64,000 nt of DNA from Paenibacillus caui (GCF_019904135.1 NZ_JAIOGQ010000022.1:1-64000), one strand, 5' to 3'; counted from the first letter of the stretch, positions 1 to 9,501 are shown. Numbers and translations: made by a program. The notes: generated by a model from the sequence alone, not told the origin.

Positions 1-65
1 GACTTCCTCCATTCTGGGGTTTTTGGTTTGGTCACCGAAAAACTTCGCCAAATTGGGGTGAAGTC
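1..65. repeat. Possible palindromic repeat or mobile-element remnant at window edge
   Basis: The window opens with GACTTC (1-6) and the reverse complement GAAGTC lies at 60-65. Between them an internal fold pairs GTTTTTGG-like and CCGAAAAAC-like arms. The minus strand stays open through this stretch, but no protein is recognised. This fits a dispersed structured repeat or the edge of an insertion element cut by the window. Only one copy is visible here. Confidence 0.25.
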
Positions 66-187
66 CCTTTTTTATGCCTGAAAATCCTTGTGGCTCAAGG
101 GCTTATATTACTGCAAAATGCTCAAATAAATACAATGGAGTGAATTTCATAATTTGAGTATTTAGAAAATCAATGTGTTGATATATT

Positions 188-523
188 GTGAAATGTCGAT
201 ATAATAGCTGTATGAAGCCAATTGACCCAATTGAAGTTTTTAAGGCACTGTCTAATGAAGCGCGTCTTCAAATCTTAGAGTGGTTAAAAGATCCTAAAGC
301 CCATTTTGGACCCCAGGAAGGAATTGATCTTATCGAGATTGGGGTATGTGTTAGTCAGATTACAGCAAAACTGAATATGACCCAATCAACAACATCTCAA
401 TATTTGTCTGTCTTACAGCGGGCGGGGCTTTTACATGCGACTCGACTGGGAAAATGGACATATTACAAAAGAGATGAAGAAGCCATAAAACAAATTGCTT
501 CCTACATTCAGCAAGACCTTTAG
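188..523 (+). CDS. ArsR/SmtB-family winged-helix transcriptional regulator
   Basis: Small DNA-binding repressor-type protein. The start may be GTG at 188 or, more typically for the family, ATG at 212, which gives 103 residues beginning MKPIDPIEVFKALSNEARLQ. The FKALSNEARLQIL helix and the later MTQSTTSQYLSVLQRAGLL recognition helix are the ArsR hallmark. No metal-binding Cys-x-Cys box is evident, so the signal is unlikely to be a classical arsenic or cadmium site. The flavin-type oxidoreductase at 740 follows on the same strand, and such regulators often control it as a redox or quinone response pair; that link is inference. Related ATCGA/TCGAGAT boxes lie between the two genes. Confidence 0.85.
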   Translation: MKCRYNSCMKPIDPIEVFKALSNEARLQILEWLKDPKAHFGPQEGIDLIEIGVCVSQITAKLNMTQSTTSQYLSVLQRAGLLHATRLGKWTYYKRDEEAIKQIASYIQQDL

Positions 524-533
524 TTAATAAAGA

Positions 534-562
534 CTGGATTCAAAACATTGAATTCAGTTTTT
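534..562 (+). terminator. Rho-independent terminator after the ArsR gene
   Basis: CTGGATTC (534-541) pairs with GAATTCAG (550-557), with one G-T wobble, and is followed directly by TTTTT. It sits 11 bases after the stop codon and separates the regulator from the oxidoreductase gene. Confidence 0.75.
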
Positions 563-739
563 ATATAAAAAACAAATCGATAATTCGAGATTTGTAACTG
601 AATCTTTTTTTATTTTCACCTAAAAATCGACATATCTCGAATTGTATCAATGATGGTGGTGATATTTTTATCGATACTAACGGAGTTAATTAGGTAAGCG
701 CAAGCCTAAATTCACCCTAACAAAAAGGAGCTGTTTCAC

Positions 740-1315
740 ATGTCCAACCATTCCACCCCTTCCGGCAGCGCCGCAACGCTCGTTATCGTTGCGCATCCGG
801 ATTTGGAGACGTCCCGGATTAACAAACGACTCACGGCCGAGCTTGAACGAAGAGGCAATGTTTCCGTTCACCGGCTGTACGAGACTTATCCGGACGAAAA
901 GATCGACGTTGCGCGCGAGCAGGCGCTGTTGACGGCTCACGACCGTGTCGTGCTGCAATTTCCATTTTTCTGGTACAGCTCGCCTTCCTTGCTGAAGAAA
1001 TGGATGGATGTAGTATTCGAGCTCGGCTGGGCTCACGGCAAAGGCGGCGATAAGCTGAAAGGCAAGGAGCTCCTCATAGCCATCTCTTCGGGAGGCGCTC
1101 AAAGCATGTACCAAGCCGGTGGCTTTCATAATTACTCTTACAGCGAGCTGCTGCGACCGTTCCAGCAGTCCGCTAACCTGACCGGAATGATCTACCGCCC
1201 GCCCTTTGTAGTGAGCGGAATTCGCGAAGTGAGCGATGAACAGCTGGAGAAGTATGCCGTGGATTACGCCGCCTATGTGGAGGGCCGTCCCTCCCTCTAC
1301 GGCACAAAAGGTTAA
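740..1315 (+). CDS. NAD(P)H-dependent quinone/flavin oxidoreductase (KefF/YwrO/MdaB-like)
   Basis: Flavodoxin-fold FMN/FAD protein of 191 residues, the usual length for the family. The N-terminal beta strand and phosphate-binding segment read TLVIVAHPDLETSRINKRL. The family signature QFPFFWYSSPSLLKKWMDVVFELGWAHG follows at about residues 73-100, and the GGAQ loop lies near residue 119. Such enzymes use NAD(P)H to reduce quinones, azo or nitro compounds in the cytoplasm by two electrons, usually as detoxification. AAGGAG nine bases upstream supports this ATG. The ArsR-type gene upstream and a TCGAGAT/ATCTCGA inverted motif in the gap suggest control by that regulator, which is inference. Confidence 0.9.
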   Translation: MSNHSTPSGSAATLVIVAHPDLETSRINKRLTAELERRGNVSVHRLYETYPDEKIDVAREQALLTAHDRVVLQFPFFWYSSPSLLKKWMDVVFELGWAHGKGGDKLKGKELLIAISSGGAQSMYQAGGFHNYSYSELLRPFQQSANLTGMIYRPPFVVSGIREVSDEQLEKYAVDYAAYVEGRPSLYGTKG

Positions 1316-1347
1316 GCGCAGCCGCATACACAGAAGACAACAACGCG

Positions 1348-1388
1348 CCAGCCCCTTCCTGTCGCGGGCAGCGGCCGGAAGGGGCTGG
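1348..1388 (+). terminator. Strong GC-rich hairpin after the oxidoreductase gene
   Basis: CCAGCCCCTTCC (1348-1359) and GGAAGGGGCTGG (1377-1388) form a perfect 12-bp stem. The U-tract is weak (ATTCGTC), so this is a likely but not ideal terminator. Confidence 0.55.
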
Positions 1389-1546
1389 ATTCGTCAATTT
1401 CACATTAGCAAAAATATTTCACTTCTTTCTTGCCAAGACACAAAGCGTATCATAATCTTCCGTATATGGATTACCGGAGAAGTTATTATAAAATTCCAGG
1501 TCAACAAATCCATATTTCAGTAAGAGGGAGCCTATTTCATCTCTGC

Positions 1547-2683
1547 TTATTGACGATTCGCCAGTCTATTGTAGTCGCAGAATTTTTTACCTGCAGCGTC
1601 GGTATCCTTTATCGCTTTAATCAATTTCTCTTCTGTGGGTACCCCTGGAACGTATGACCATTCTACTACACCGGCTGCTTTTTTAGCAATTTTCGCCAGA
1701 TCACTTTCTGTTATTCCAATCTCTTTTAAAGTTATCGGTAAACCAATACTCTTATTAAACGACATGATTCTATCACGTTCTTCAATTTGATTATCATAGG
1801 TAAGTAAGCACAGTACACCAAAAGCTACTATTTCTCCATGTAAATACTTCTCACAAGCAGGTATCATAGAAGTACCATAATAGATACAATGGGCTATGGA
1901 ACTATTATAGTAATAATTATCATTGGGATCTGGCTGCGCTTCATGTGTTGCAAAATTAGAGACAATACCTGTAGAAATAATAATGTCCAGGGCTACCTGT
2001 TCTAATTCAAAAGATGGAATATTATTCTTGCAATCTTCTAATGCTTTTTTTCCATATTCAATTAATGGATCAGTACAAATCTTCGCAATACAAACTCCCA
2101 TTAAAGGAGTATGATACATAAACTTATCTCTGCTAGCAAATAATACCTCACACTCTTTCGAAAGAGCATCTCCAATACCAGCCCACAATAATTTTTCTGG
2201 AGAATTTGCAATAATTTTAGTATTAATAAACGTATGTAGGGAAGGAGCCTTCATATAGTAGTATTCCTTGAACGTCGCATCCGGATTATAAATGACTGAG
2301 ACAGCGGTACTTGCGGCACAATTCGATGCTAATGTTGGGAAAGTGAAAAGTGGCTTGTCCTCCATATCAGCAAGTGTTTTTGCTGTATCACAGGCACGCC
2401 CTCCTCCTACTCCAAAAATGATATCAGCCGCCTGAACGCTCGGATTTTTTTTCAGCATCTCTATATTTTCATAGGTAGAATCTCCACCAAACCATATAAA
2501 ATCAAGAATTTCCATATTAGAATCCAAAATTGCCTCTAATAAATCCTCTTTTACTTTTTCCATCGCAGTTTTACCGCCAATAACAACCGCTTTTTTTCCA
2601 TATCTTCTTGTAATATATGGAATTTCTTTATAACAATCCACACCGACACTATAACTCGGCAAAAACATACTATAATTTGACAT
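1547..2683 (-). CDS. Iron-containing alcohol dehydrogenase family, glycerol-dehydrogenase-like
   Basis: Cytoplasmic NAD(P)-dependent dehydrogenase of 378 residues. The dinucleotide loop GVGGGRACDTAK is at 91-102. The expected metal ligands of the GldA branch are visible: D172 (GIGDALSKE), H265 (SIAHCIYYG) and H282 (YLHGEIVAFG). The substrate is probably a polyol or alcohol and cannot be fixed from sequence. The gene is AT-rich compared with the DNA on both sides and sits beside the AzlCD/MocR genes, which share this composition, so the block 1.4-5.4 kb may have arrived together. Its 3' end lies in a region without other genes. Confidence 0.85.
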   Translation of the reverse strand: MSNYSMFLPSYSVGVDCYKEIPYITRRYGKKAVVIGGKTAMEKVKEDLLEAILDSNMEILDFIWFGGDSTYENIEMLKKNPSVQAADIIFGVGGGRACDTAKTLADMEDKPLFTFPTLASNCAASTAVSVIYNPDATFKEYYYMKAPSLHTFINTKIIANSPEKLLWAGIGDALSKECEVLFASRDKFMYHTPLMGVCIAKICTDPLIEYGKKALEDCKNNIPSFELEQVALDIIISTGIVSNFATHEAQPDPNDNYYYNSSIAHCIYYGTSMIPACEKYLHGEIVAFGVLCLLTYDNQIEERDRIMSFNKSIGLPITLKEIGITESDLAKIAKKAAGVVEWSYVPGVPTEEKLIKAIKDTDAAGKKFCDYNRLANRQ

Positions 2684-2813
2684 TTTAATCGACTACCTTT
2701 TCAAAAGTTTTTATGATTTCTTTGCTGAACTCCTGCGAAGCACCACTCCAGAATATTGTAGCACGCTTGCACTTTCGTTAATAGTAACTGTTCCTCCGAA
2801 ATATCTCACCACA

Positions 2814-3146
2814 CTAAAATAAAAATTGAATCAAAAACATATAGACGAGAGTACCGCTTGCAATGGACAAGAACATATTTCTCTTCCAAATATGGAGCAA
2901 AGCAACTAGAACAATTGAAATCAGTTCAGGCACTCCGTGGTTGCCGGATAAAAATTTGACATCTTTGATACTATAGACAACCAGTAACCCTAGAGCCGCA
3001 GAAGGCAATACTTTGCCGAGATATCGTATATAAGTTGGAGTAGGCCTGCCTGAAGGAAAAACAATAAATGGAATAAATCTTGTCATCATGGTTCCTAATA
3101 CGACCATTCCAATCGTAATCATTCGCTCTAATAAAGTCATTGACAT
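2814..3146 (-). CDS. azlD: AzlD-family branched-chain amino acid exporter subunit
   Basis: Small integral membrane protein of 110 residues with about four hydrophobic helices, the standard AzlD size. The segment [37 protein letters not shown] matches the family pattern. AzlD works with the larger AzlC subunit in exporting branched-chain amino acids or analogues. The gene overlaps the end of azlC by 10 bases, so the two are translationally coupled. Substrate assignment rests on family knowledge only. Confidence 0.88.
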   Translation of the reverse strand: MSMTLLERMITIGMVVLGTMMTRFIPFIVFPSGRPTPTYIRYLGKVLPSAALGLLVVYSIKDVKFLSGNHGVPELISIVLVALLHIWKRNMFLSIASGTLVYMFLIQFLF

Positions 3147-3856
3147 GTACGTTCACCTGTTTTCTTCTCTAGTTGCTTCCTCATCAAAGTGAGTACGAAG
3201 ACAATGATGATCATGGAAGGGATGACAAAGTTGCCACTGTTAAAAATGAACAGACATAAAATGGAAAGTCCTAGACCCAATAACGCGCTGTGATGTGCTG
3301 TCTCTTTCATCCATTGTTCAATAAAGATGACAACAAATAGAGCCGTCATAACAAACTCAAGCCCTTCCATATTGACTTGCACCAGCGATCCAAAAAGCCC
3401 GCCAATTGAAGCTCCAAGCACCCAATAGCTATGATTAAGCAAGGTAACGAAGAGCATGAACCATCCTTTATTCACCCCATGCGGTATATTGGCCGTGTAA
3501 TTAATGGAGAAAGATTCATCGCATAGACCAAAAATCAGATAAATCTTTTTTAGTCCGGTCCCCCTGTACTTTTCAAGCATGGATATCCCATAAAAAAGAT
3601 GACGCGCGTTTACCATTAAAGTGAGGAACAGTGCACCTAATGGATTAAAAGCGCCAAGCAACAGATTGACAGCAACAAATTCCATCGAACCAGCAAAAAT
3701 AAGCAGGCTCATAAGGAAGGTATACCCCGCACCAAAACCCGATACGTTCATAAAAATACCGTAAGCAATCCCCAAGAATAAAAAGCCAGCCAAAATGGGG
3801 ATCGTCGAGGGAAAGGCCGCACGAAATGCCAATTGAAGTTCGTTTTTATTCATCAT
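3137..3856 (-). CDS. azlC: AzlC-family branched-chain amino acid exporter
   Basis: Polytopic membrane protein. The reading frame is open further upstream, to 3922, but the likely start is the double ATG at 3856/3853 ([25 protein letters not shown]), with GAGGAG 13 bases before the first ATG. An upstream start would run through the operator shared with the divergent MocR gene. The motif [10 protein letters not shown] and the segment [16 protein letters not shown] are typical of AzlC. It forms an exporter with the overlapping azlD. The divergent aminotransferase-type regulator probably controls the pair. Confidence 0.87.
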   Translation of the reverse strand: MMNKNELQLAFRAAFPSTIPILAGFLFLGIAYGIFMNVSGFGAGYTFLMSLLIFAGSMEFVAVNLLLGAFNPLGALFLTLMVNARHLFYGISMLEKYRGTGLKKIYLIFGLCDESFSINYTANIPHGVNKGWFMLFVTLLNHSYWVLGASIGGLFGSLVQVNMEGLEFVMTALFVVIFIEQWMKETAHHSALLGLGLSILCLFIFNSGNFVIPSMIIIVFVLTLMRKQLEKKTGERTCQ

Positions 3857-3911
3857 GGTTAGCTCGCATCTCCTCAGCTCGATTACTTTTCCATGCCATT
3901 TTAGCAGTGCA

Positions 3912-3945
3912 AATCCATACAATCAACGGTATAATTGTATGGATT
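3912..3945. promoter_or_regulatory. Perfect 12-bp inverted repeat, probable MocR operator
   Basis: AATCCATACAAT (3912-3923) and ATTGTATGGATT (3934-3945) are exact reverse complements separated by 10 bases. A further GGATTACAAT follows the right arm. The site lies between divergent azlC and the MocR gene, and a TATAAT at 3930-3935 lies inside it. A regulator bound here would cover promoters in both directions. Confidence 0.75.
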
Positions 3946-3966
3946 ACAATTTTTGTGAGGTACAAT

Positions 3967-5361
3967 ATGCCGATAAATTCCTTCACGGATTACCCCATGT
4001 CGTGGAAACCCGACAGAGACGCATTGAAACGTCCACTCTATCTTTCGCTCGCCTTATTACTGGAACATGACATTACAAACGGATTTTTAGCTCCCGGCAC
4101 AAAGCTTCCGCCACAACGGGAGTTGGCCGATTTTCTAGATGTAAATTTCACGACCATTACACGTGCTTACAAACTATGCGAACTTAAAGGCTTAATTTAT
4201 GCGGTTACAGGAAGCGGTACATTTGTTTCCCCCAACGCGGCACGCTCCATCACCATTTCAAAAGATAAAATTTCAAATGAATATATTGATCTTGGCCTTG
4301 TTGCCTCATTTGAGCAAACCAATACGATTGTTGCCGAGGCTGGGAAGACAGTGATGGAGAAAAAGTATTTGGAGCAGCTCTTTAATTACAATGATCCAAC
4401 AGGCATTCCACATCAAAAAATAGCGGCACTTAATTGGATGAAGGCTTTTGGCATCCACGCGGACACAGAAAATATAGCCATCGTTTCTGGAGCACAGAAT
4501 GCGCTCGCAATTACGTTGTTAGCTCTGTTTGAACCTGGAAACCGGATCGCAGTCGATATTTATACTTTCGCAAATTTTATTGAGATTTCGAAAATGTTTC
4601 GTATTAAGTTAGTTCCGATTCCCGGTGACGAGCACGGAATGCTCCCTGATGAGCTTGAAAATCAGTGCCTTCAATGGGATGTACATGGCGTTTTTTTGAT
4701 GCCTTCTTGTTCTAATCCCACTACTGTCATGATTCCGGAAAACCGCAAAAAAGAACTAGCCGCTGTAATACGAAAGCATCATTTGATTTTAATTGAAGAT
4801 GATATTCATGCCTTTCTGTCAGCTGGCATTATAGATGATTATGGTCAGCCTATGTATCAGCTTCTCCCGGAACAAACGGTTTATATCTGCAGTACCTCCA
4901 AGTCCATCTGTTCAGGCCTCCGGGTGGCATATATGGTGTTTAGCGATGCATTTAAAGAGAAGATTATGAAGGCAATTTTTAATGTTAACGTCAAGACCTC
5001 TTCATTGGATGCCGAGATCATAACCGAACTTATTTTATCGGGAAAAGCAAATGCCATTGTTGCGGAAAAAAAACAGCTGGCGCAATCTGCAAACCATTTA
5101 TTTTCAGAGTTTTTCCCGCAGCCTCTCCATACTGGTCATCCGCTAAGCTTTTATAGATGGCTTCCCTTATCGGATAATGTTCATGCAACACGCATGGAGA
5201 GTTATTTCCTGAGCAAAGGTATTCGTGTTTATCACTCCGATCGCTTTTTAAGCGGGGCCAGTACACAGGACAATTATTTGAGAATCGCACTTTCGTCTAC
5301 AAATTCTTTGGAGGAATTAAAAAGAGGGTTGGAGATCTTGGAAGAAACTCTCAAGCTTTAA
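3967..5361 (+). CDS. MocR/PdxR-type regulator: GntR winged helix fused to class I aminotransferase
   Basis: Transcription factor of 464 residues. A GntR-type winged helix occupies about residues 20-88 (GTKLPPQRELADFLDVNFTTITRAYKLCELKGLI). A fold-type I aminotransferase domain follows, with NPTT near residue 255 and a probable PLP lysine at K312 (STSKSICSGLRVAYMV). These proteins bind PLP or an external aldimine and switch operator binding; catalytic turnover is usually lost. The ATG at 3967 is preceded by GTGAGG and follows a perfect inverted repeat; an earlier frame-open start at 3826 would overlap azlC and is rejected. It likely controls azlCD and itself. Confidence 0.88.
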   Translation: MPINSFTDYPMSWKPDRDALKRPLYLSLALLLEHDITNGFLAPGTKLPPQRELADFLDVNFTTITRAYKLCELKGLIYAVTGSGTFVSPNAARSITISKDKISNEYIDLGLVASFEQTNTIVAEAGKTVMEKKYLEQLFNYNDPTGIPHQKIAALNWMKAFGIHADTENIAIVSGAQNALAITLLALFEPGNRIAVDIYTFANFIEISKMFRIKLVPIPGDEHGMLPDELENQCLQWDVHGVFLMPSCSNPTTVMIPENRKKELAAVIRKHHLILIEDDIHAFLSAGIIDDYGQPMYQLLPEQTVYICSTSKSICSGLRVAYMVFSDAFKEKIMKAIFNVNVKTSSLDAEIITELILSGKANAIVAEKKQLAQSANHLFSEFFPQPLHTGHPLSFYRWLPLSDNVHATRMESYFLSKGIRVYHSDRFLSGASTQDNYLRIALSSTNSLEELKRGLEILEETLKL

Positions 5362-5459
5362 ACACGCACAGCGGCTCGATCATTTCGGATACACGCGCTA
5401 AACTGCCGACAGTGTAATGAGGCCTCCGGACGTTTCCAGGGACCTCGTTTTTTAAATGT

Positions 5460-6359
5460 TCAATAAGCTTCCCCTGCTTCTCCGCCGCCCAGGGAAGCCG
5501 TCCGGAATTCCGAAGGGGGCACGCTTTTGAATTTTTTGAACGTCCGGCTGAAGTATGAAAGGTCCTGATATCCGGTCGCCAGAGCGATTTCGGAAATGGT
5601 CATGGCCGTATTGCGGAGCAGGTATTCGGATTTGCCGATCCGGATCTGATTGACATATTCCGTTACGGTCCGCCCTGTCAGCTCGCTGAATAAGCGGCTG
5701 AAATGAAAGCGGCTGAGTCCGGCCATACGCGAAAGCTCGCTGACCGAGAGAACCTGCAAATAATGTTCCTCGATATAATCGAAGATCGGGGCGAACCGCT
5801 CGAGATTTTTCCGCCGGCTGTTGTCGCTGGACAGCGAAACTGTTTCGGCTACATAGCTTCGGACCAGAATCGTAAGCAGACGGTACATATACGATTTGAC
5901 GGACAGCTCATAGCCCAGCTGCCTTCCCGCAAACTCCGAAATGATCGCATCCATGCATGCATTCAGCTCCAGGTCATCCGATATCCGGTTTTGGAACAAA
6001 ATCCGGTTTTGCGTAATCGGTGCGATAAATTTAATTTCCAGCGCATCCGGGGACGGGCTTTGGAGGAGGGACATATCGGCGATGAGCGCATAATATTCCA
6101 AATCGCCGGACATGCAGACGCCCTGGTGCAGGTCGTTGCTGTTCAGCACGATCACATCTCCTTTTCGGACCTGATGCGCATCGGAGTTGCATTCGATCAC
6201 CGCCTCTCCCCTTGTGAAATAGAGCAGTTCCAGATGCTCGTGCCAATGAAAAGGAAAGATCGTGCGCCCGATCTCGGAATACCGGCATGTGTGAAGCTTG
6301 ACCGGAAAATAAGGGTCCGGCATGTCCATCGGTTCCCGCAATGCGGCGGGTCTGTTCAT
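5460..6359 (-). CDS. AraC-family transcriptional regulator with N-terminal cupin
   Basis: About 300 residues. The N-terminal half is an AraC-type cupin sensor (FPFHWHEHLELLYFTRGEAVIE and the GDVIVLNSNDLHQG strand). The C-terminal half has the two helix-turn-helix units, ending in DLSYFSRTFKKFKSVPPSEFR. GGAGGA at 6366-6371 places the start at the ATG at 6359; an in-frame start at 6413 is possible but lacks a site. It is divergent from the dehydrogenase/isomerase operon starting at 6480, so it is probably that operon's activator, sensing a sugar. Specific ligand unknown. Confidence 0.88.
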   Translation of the reverse strand: MNRPAALREPMDMPDPYFPVKLHTCRYSEIGRTIFPFHWHEHLELLYFTRGEAVIECNSDAHQVRKGDVIVLNSNDLHQGVCMSGDLEYYALIADMSLLQSPSPDALEIKFIAPITQNRILFQNRISDDLELNACMDAIISEFAGRQLGYELSVKSYMYRLLTILVRSYVAETVSLSSDNSRRKNLERFAPIFDYIEEHYLQVLSVSELSRMAGLSRFHFSRLFSELTGRTVTEYVNQIRIGKSEYLLRNTAMTISEIALATGYQDLSYFSRTFKKFKSVPPSEFRTASLGGGEAGEAY

Positions 6360-6479
6360 GTTCATTCCTCCAGGTACCGCACATTTGTTCAAACAATCAG
6401 CAAGGCTCTGCATAGCTTTATTAGGCGAAAACGATAAAATACAGGGTAAGAATGTTCAAACGAAGGGAGCAATTAACGA

Positions 6480-7538
6480 ATGAGCACTGTAAATATCGGC
6501 GTAATCGGCACAGGCAGCATTTCGGAGTTCCACCTGAAGCCCTACGCGAGTCATCCGGACGCCAGAGTATATGCCGTCTGCGACCTGAACGAGGAGCGGG
6601 CCAAAGCGGCCGGAGCCGCCTACGGGGCCGAAAAGGTCTATACCGATTACCGTGAACTGCTGGCAGACAGCGTGATCGACGCCGTCAGCATCTGTACATG
6701 GAACAATACGCATGCGGAGATCAGCATTGCAGCGCTTCACGCCGGCAAGCATGTTCTGGTCGAAAAACCGCTCTGCAAAACGGTCGAAGACGCGCTGCGC
6801 GTTCAAGAAGCTGTAAAAGCCACCGGCAAAATCCTTCAGGTCGGCTTCGTCCGCCGCTACGATCCCAATGCGCAAATGCTCCGCGGATTCGCCGATGCCG
6901 GCGAGTTCGGCGAATTTTATTACGCCAAAGCTTCCTATATCCGACGGCACGGCAATCCGGGAGGCTGGTTCAGCGATATAGAACGTTCAGGCGGAGGTCC
7001 GCTGATCGACCTTGGCGTGCATGTCATCGACCTGTGCTGGTACATGATGGGCCGCCCCAAGGTCAAATCCGTCAGCGGCAACACATACCGCAAGCTGGGC
7101 AACCGCGCCAACGTTCACAACCTGTCCCGCTACATGGCCGCAGATTACGATGCGGCCAAAAATGATGTCGAAGATATGGCCAACGCCCTCATCCGGTTCG
7201 TAAACGGCGCAACGCTGATGGTGGACGTAAGCTTCACCCTGCACGCCAAGCAGGACGAAGGGATCGTGAAGCTGTATGGCGACAAGGGGGGCCTTGAACT
7301 CGACCCGCAAGTGACCATCGTCACGGAGAAGCATAATACGATATTGAATGTCCAGCCGCAGACCGACAGCTCCGGGTTCCAATTTGAAAAAGCGTTCCAA
7401 AGCGAAATCGCGCATTTCATCGACTGCGTGCAAAATAACAAGCAGCCGCTCAGTCCGGTGGAGGACGGAGTCGAGATTATGAAAATTTTGAATGCCGTTT
7501 ACGAATCCGCTGCAGAGGGGAAGGAGATCTACCTATGA
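6480..7538 (+). CDS. Gfo/Idh/MocA-family NAD(P)-dependent sugar dehydrogenase
   Basis: Soluble oxidoreductase of 352 residues. The Rossmann motif GVIGTGSISEFHL is at 7-19, the EKPLCKT motif has the family lysine at K96, and the GGGPLIDLGVHVIDL helix with its catalytic His lies around 173-187. Members oxidise inositols, sugar acids or amino sugars. The stop codon overlaps the ATG of the next gene, a sugar isomerase, so the two form an operon reminiscent of inositol-type catabolism. The C-terminal 40 residues closely resemble the fragment at 14006-14143. Confidence 0.9.
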   Translation: MSTVNIGVIGTGSISEFHLKPYASHPDARVYAVCDLNEERAKAAGAAYGAEKVYTDYRELLADSVIDAVSICTWNNTHAEISIAALHAGKHVLVEKPLCKTVEDALRVQEAVKATGKILQVGFVRRYDPNAQMLRGFADAGEFGEFYYAKASYIRRHGNPGGWFSDIERSGGGPLIDLGVHVIDLCWYMMGRPKVKSVSGNTYRKLGNRANVHNLSRYMAADYDAAKNDVEDMANALIRFVNGATLMVDVSFTLHAKQDEGIVKLYGDKGGLELDPQVTIVTEKHNTILNVQPQTDSSGFQFEKAFQSEIAHFIDCVQNNKQPLSPVEDGVEIMKILNAVYESAAEGKEIYL

Positions 7539-8392
7539 AAATCGGATTAAGCACCTACAGCCTTTTCGCAGCCCTGAATTCCGGCGAAATGTCGGTCGCA
7601 GACGTCATCGATTACACGGCCAAGCTGGGCGGGCAGCATATCGAAATTGTCCCGCTGGGCTACAGCCTGACGGACAATCCCGAACTCATCGAGACGATCC
7701 GGAGCAAAACGGCCGAACACGGCATGGACATTTCCAACTATGCGATCGGAGCCAATTTTCTGACCGATGACGAGGAAGCCTACGAGCTTGAAATCGAACG
7801 CGTCAAAGGAGAAGTCGATATTGCGGCAAAGCTTCGCGTATCCCTGATGCGCCATGACGTAGCCTCTCCTTCCGACGTGTCGATCGGTCATTTCAACGCC
7901 AAGCTGAAGCGGCTGGCCGAAGCCTGCCGCCGGGTCGCCCGCTATGCAGCCGGGTTCGGCATTACCACCAGCGTTGAGAATCATGGTTATTTCATTCAGA
8001 ACAGCGATCGCGTTCAGGCGCTCGTTCAAGCGGTAGGCGAACCGAATTTCAAGACGACGCTGGATATCGGCAACTTCATGTGCGCCGACGAAAACCCCGT
8101 CGCCGCGGTCAAAAACAATCTGCCATACGCCTCCATCATTCATATCAAGGACTTTTATTTGCGCCCTTCCTACCTGAATCCCGGCGAAGGCTGGTTCAGA
8201 ACGACCGTCGGCAATTATCTGCGCGGCGCCATCGTCGGACACGGGGACATCGACATTCGCGAAGTCCTGCGGATCATTAAGGCTTCCGGTTACGACGGCT
8301 ATCTGTCGCTCGAATTTGAAGGGATGGAGCCCTGCCGGACCGGAGCGAGAATCGGCCTCGACAATATTCGCCGCATTTGGGATGAGGTTTAA
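7535..8392 (+). CDS. Sugar phosphate isomerase/epimerase (IolE/IolI-like TIM barrel)
   Basis: AP-endonuclease-2-type TIM barrel of 285 residues. Likely metal-ligand regions are SVENHGYF, TTLDIGNFMCADEN, IIHIKDFY and LSLEFEGME, giving the Glu/Asp/His/Glu set used by this superfamily. It probably isomerises or epimerises the product of the upstream dehydrogenase. ATGA overlap with that gene shows translational coupling. The exact substrate is not visible in sequence. Confidence 0.88.
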   Translation: MKIGLSTYSLFAALNSGEMSVADVIDYTAKLGGQHIEIVPLGYSLTDNPELIETIRSKTAEHGMDISNYAIGANFLTDDEEAYELEIERVKGEVDIAAKLRVSLMRHDVASPSDVSIGHFNAKLKRLAEACRRVARYAAGFGITTSVENHGYFIQNSDRVQALVQAVGEPNFKTTLDIGNFMCADENPVAAVKNNLPYASIIHIKDFYLRPSYLNPGEGWFRTTVGNYLRGAIVGHGDIDIREVLRIIKASGYDGYLSLEFEGMEPCRTGARIGLDNIRRIWDEV

Positions 8393-8445
8393 ACGCGCAG
8401 TCACGCTCCCCATTACAATCGCTTCGCTTCCACCCTTGCTTCAAA

Positions 8446-8489
8446 GACAAAAGCAGTCCAAAGCCGCCCGGCTTCGGACTGCTTTTGTC
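8446..8489 (+). terminator. Terminator closing the dehydrogenase/isomerase operon
   Basis: GACAAAAGCAGTCC (8446-8459) and GGACTGCTTTTGTC (8476-8489) form a perfect 14-bp stem whose loop holds a second small AAGCC/GGCTT stem. It sits 54 bases past the stop codon and could work in both directions. Confidence 0.8.
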
Positions 8490-8625
8490 GTGGTTCGTTA
8501 CAGAATCCCTGTTTCCATCGCGCGGCAAATGAGCTGGGAGAACAGGCTGTTGCACTATGGACGCCGCCGGATCTCCCGCCTTCTCCGCCGAGCGGCGACC
8601 ACCGTCAAGGCTTTATTTATGGCTC

Positions 8626-9501
8626 CTACTGACCGCGGTAGCGCTTGATGAACTGCACTGCCTGAAGGATGTCGGCCTCCGGAGAATCGCCAACCTCCCT
8701 TTCCACCGTCAAATAACCGGTGTAGCCGATGTCCTGCAGCGCAGCGAAATAGGCGTCAAAGTCAACGGTGCCTTCGCCGACAGGAACCTCGCGGAACCCA
8801 GCGCCTCTTTCGGCTATGACAGCGATTTGCTCATGGTCGAGCTTGCCGTACACTTCGTGAGGGTCCACCTCGCGCAGGCGGATGCCGTCCTTCACATGGG
8901 TATGTACGATGTAATCCCGGAGCGTATACACCCCCTGCACCGGATCATCGCCGGTGACCATGACCATGTTGGCAGGGTCAAAGTTGACCGCCACCCCTTT
9001 CGTGGTCAGCGAATCGAGGAATGACTTCAGCAGCGCAGCCGGCTCCGGTCCGGTCTCAATCGCAAAATATCCGCCAATGGACGCCGCATAGGATGCCAGC
9101 TCGTTGCAGGCCTCCTGCAGGATGGCATATGTCGGATCGGCGGGTTCTTCCGGTACGATGCCGATATGCGTCGTTACGATATTCGTGCCGAGATCAAGCG
9201 CCAAATCGAGCGCGCGCTTCGATTTCTCGATTTTCCAGCCGTTTTCCGCCGAATCCTTGAAGCCGTTCCCGCCATAATCCGCGCACAGCGCAGAAATCGC
9301 AAGCCCCAGGTCCTGAACGTATGCCTTCAGTTCTTTCCTCGCCTGTGGCGATAAATTTGCCGGATCCATCTCGCCTTTGATCGCCCAAATCTGAACGCCG
9401 TCAGCCCCGATTTCTTTCGCCTTTTGCAAGCCTTGACGAACGCCCAGCCCGAAGCTGTCCGAAATAACGCCGATTTTATTGGAAAATGCCACTAATATCA
9501 C
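8626..9501 (-). CDS. Sugar phosphate isomerase/epimerase (second, divergent paralogue)
   Basis: TIM-barrel epimerase of 291 residues, of the same superfamily as 7535-8392 but clearly diverged. Motifs are FAIETGPEPAALLKSFLD, VNFDPANMVMVTGDDPVQGV, YIVHTHVKDG and GYLTVEREVG, carrying the expected acidic and histidine metal ligands. It lies on the minus strand just downstream of the large glycosidase gene (stop at 9586) with a gap of about 85 bases, so it may be co-transcribed. A role in processing the sugar released by that glycosidase is inference. Confidence 0.87.
   Translation of the reverse strand: MILVAFSNKIGVISDSFGLGVRQGLQKAKEIGADGVQIWAIKGEMDPANLSPQARKELKAYVQDLGLAISALCADYGGNGFKDSAENGWKIEKSKRALDLALDLGTNIVTTHIGIVPEEPADPTYAILQEACNELASYAASIGGYFAIETGPEPAALLKSFLDSLTTKGVAVNFDPANMVMVTGDDPVQGVYTLRDYIVHTHVKDGIRLREVDPHEVYGKLDHEQIAVIAERGAGFREVPVGEGTVDFDAYFAALQDIGYTGYLTVEREVGDSPEADILQAVQFIKRYRGQ

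Noticed and set aside
5703..6437. 244-codon open frame on the plus strand
   Set aside because: Opposite the AraC regulator, with no family match and no ribosome site.
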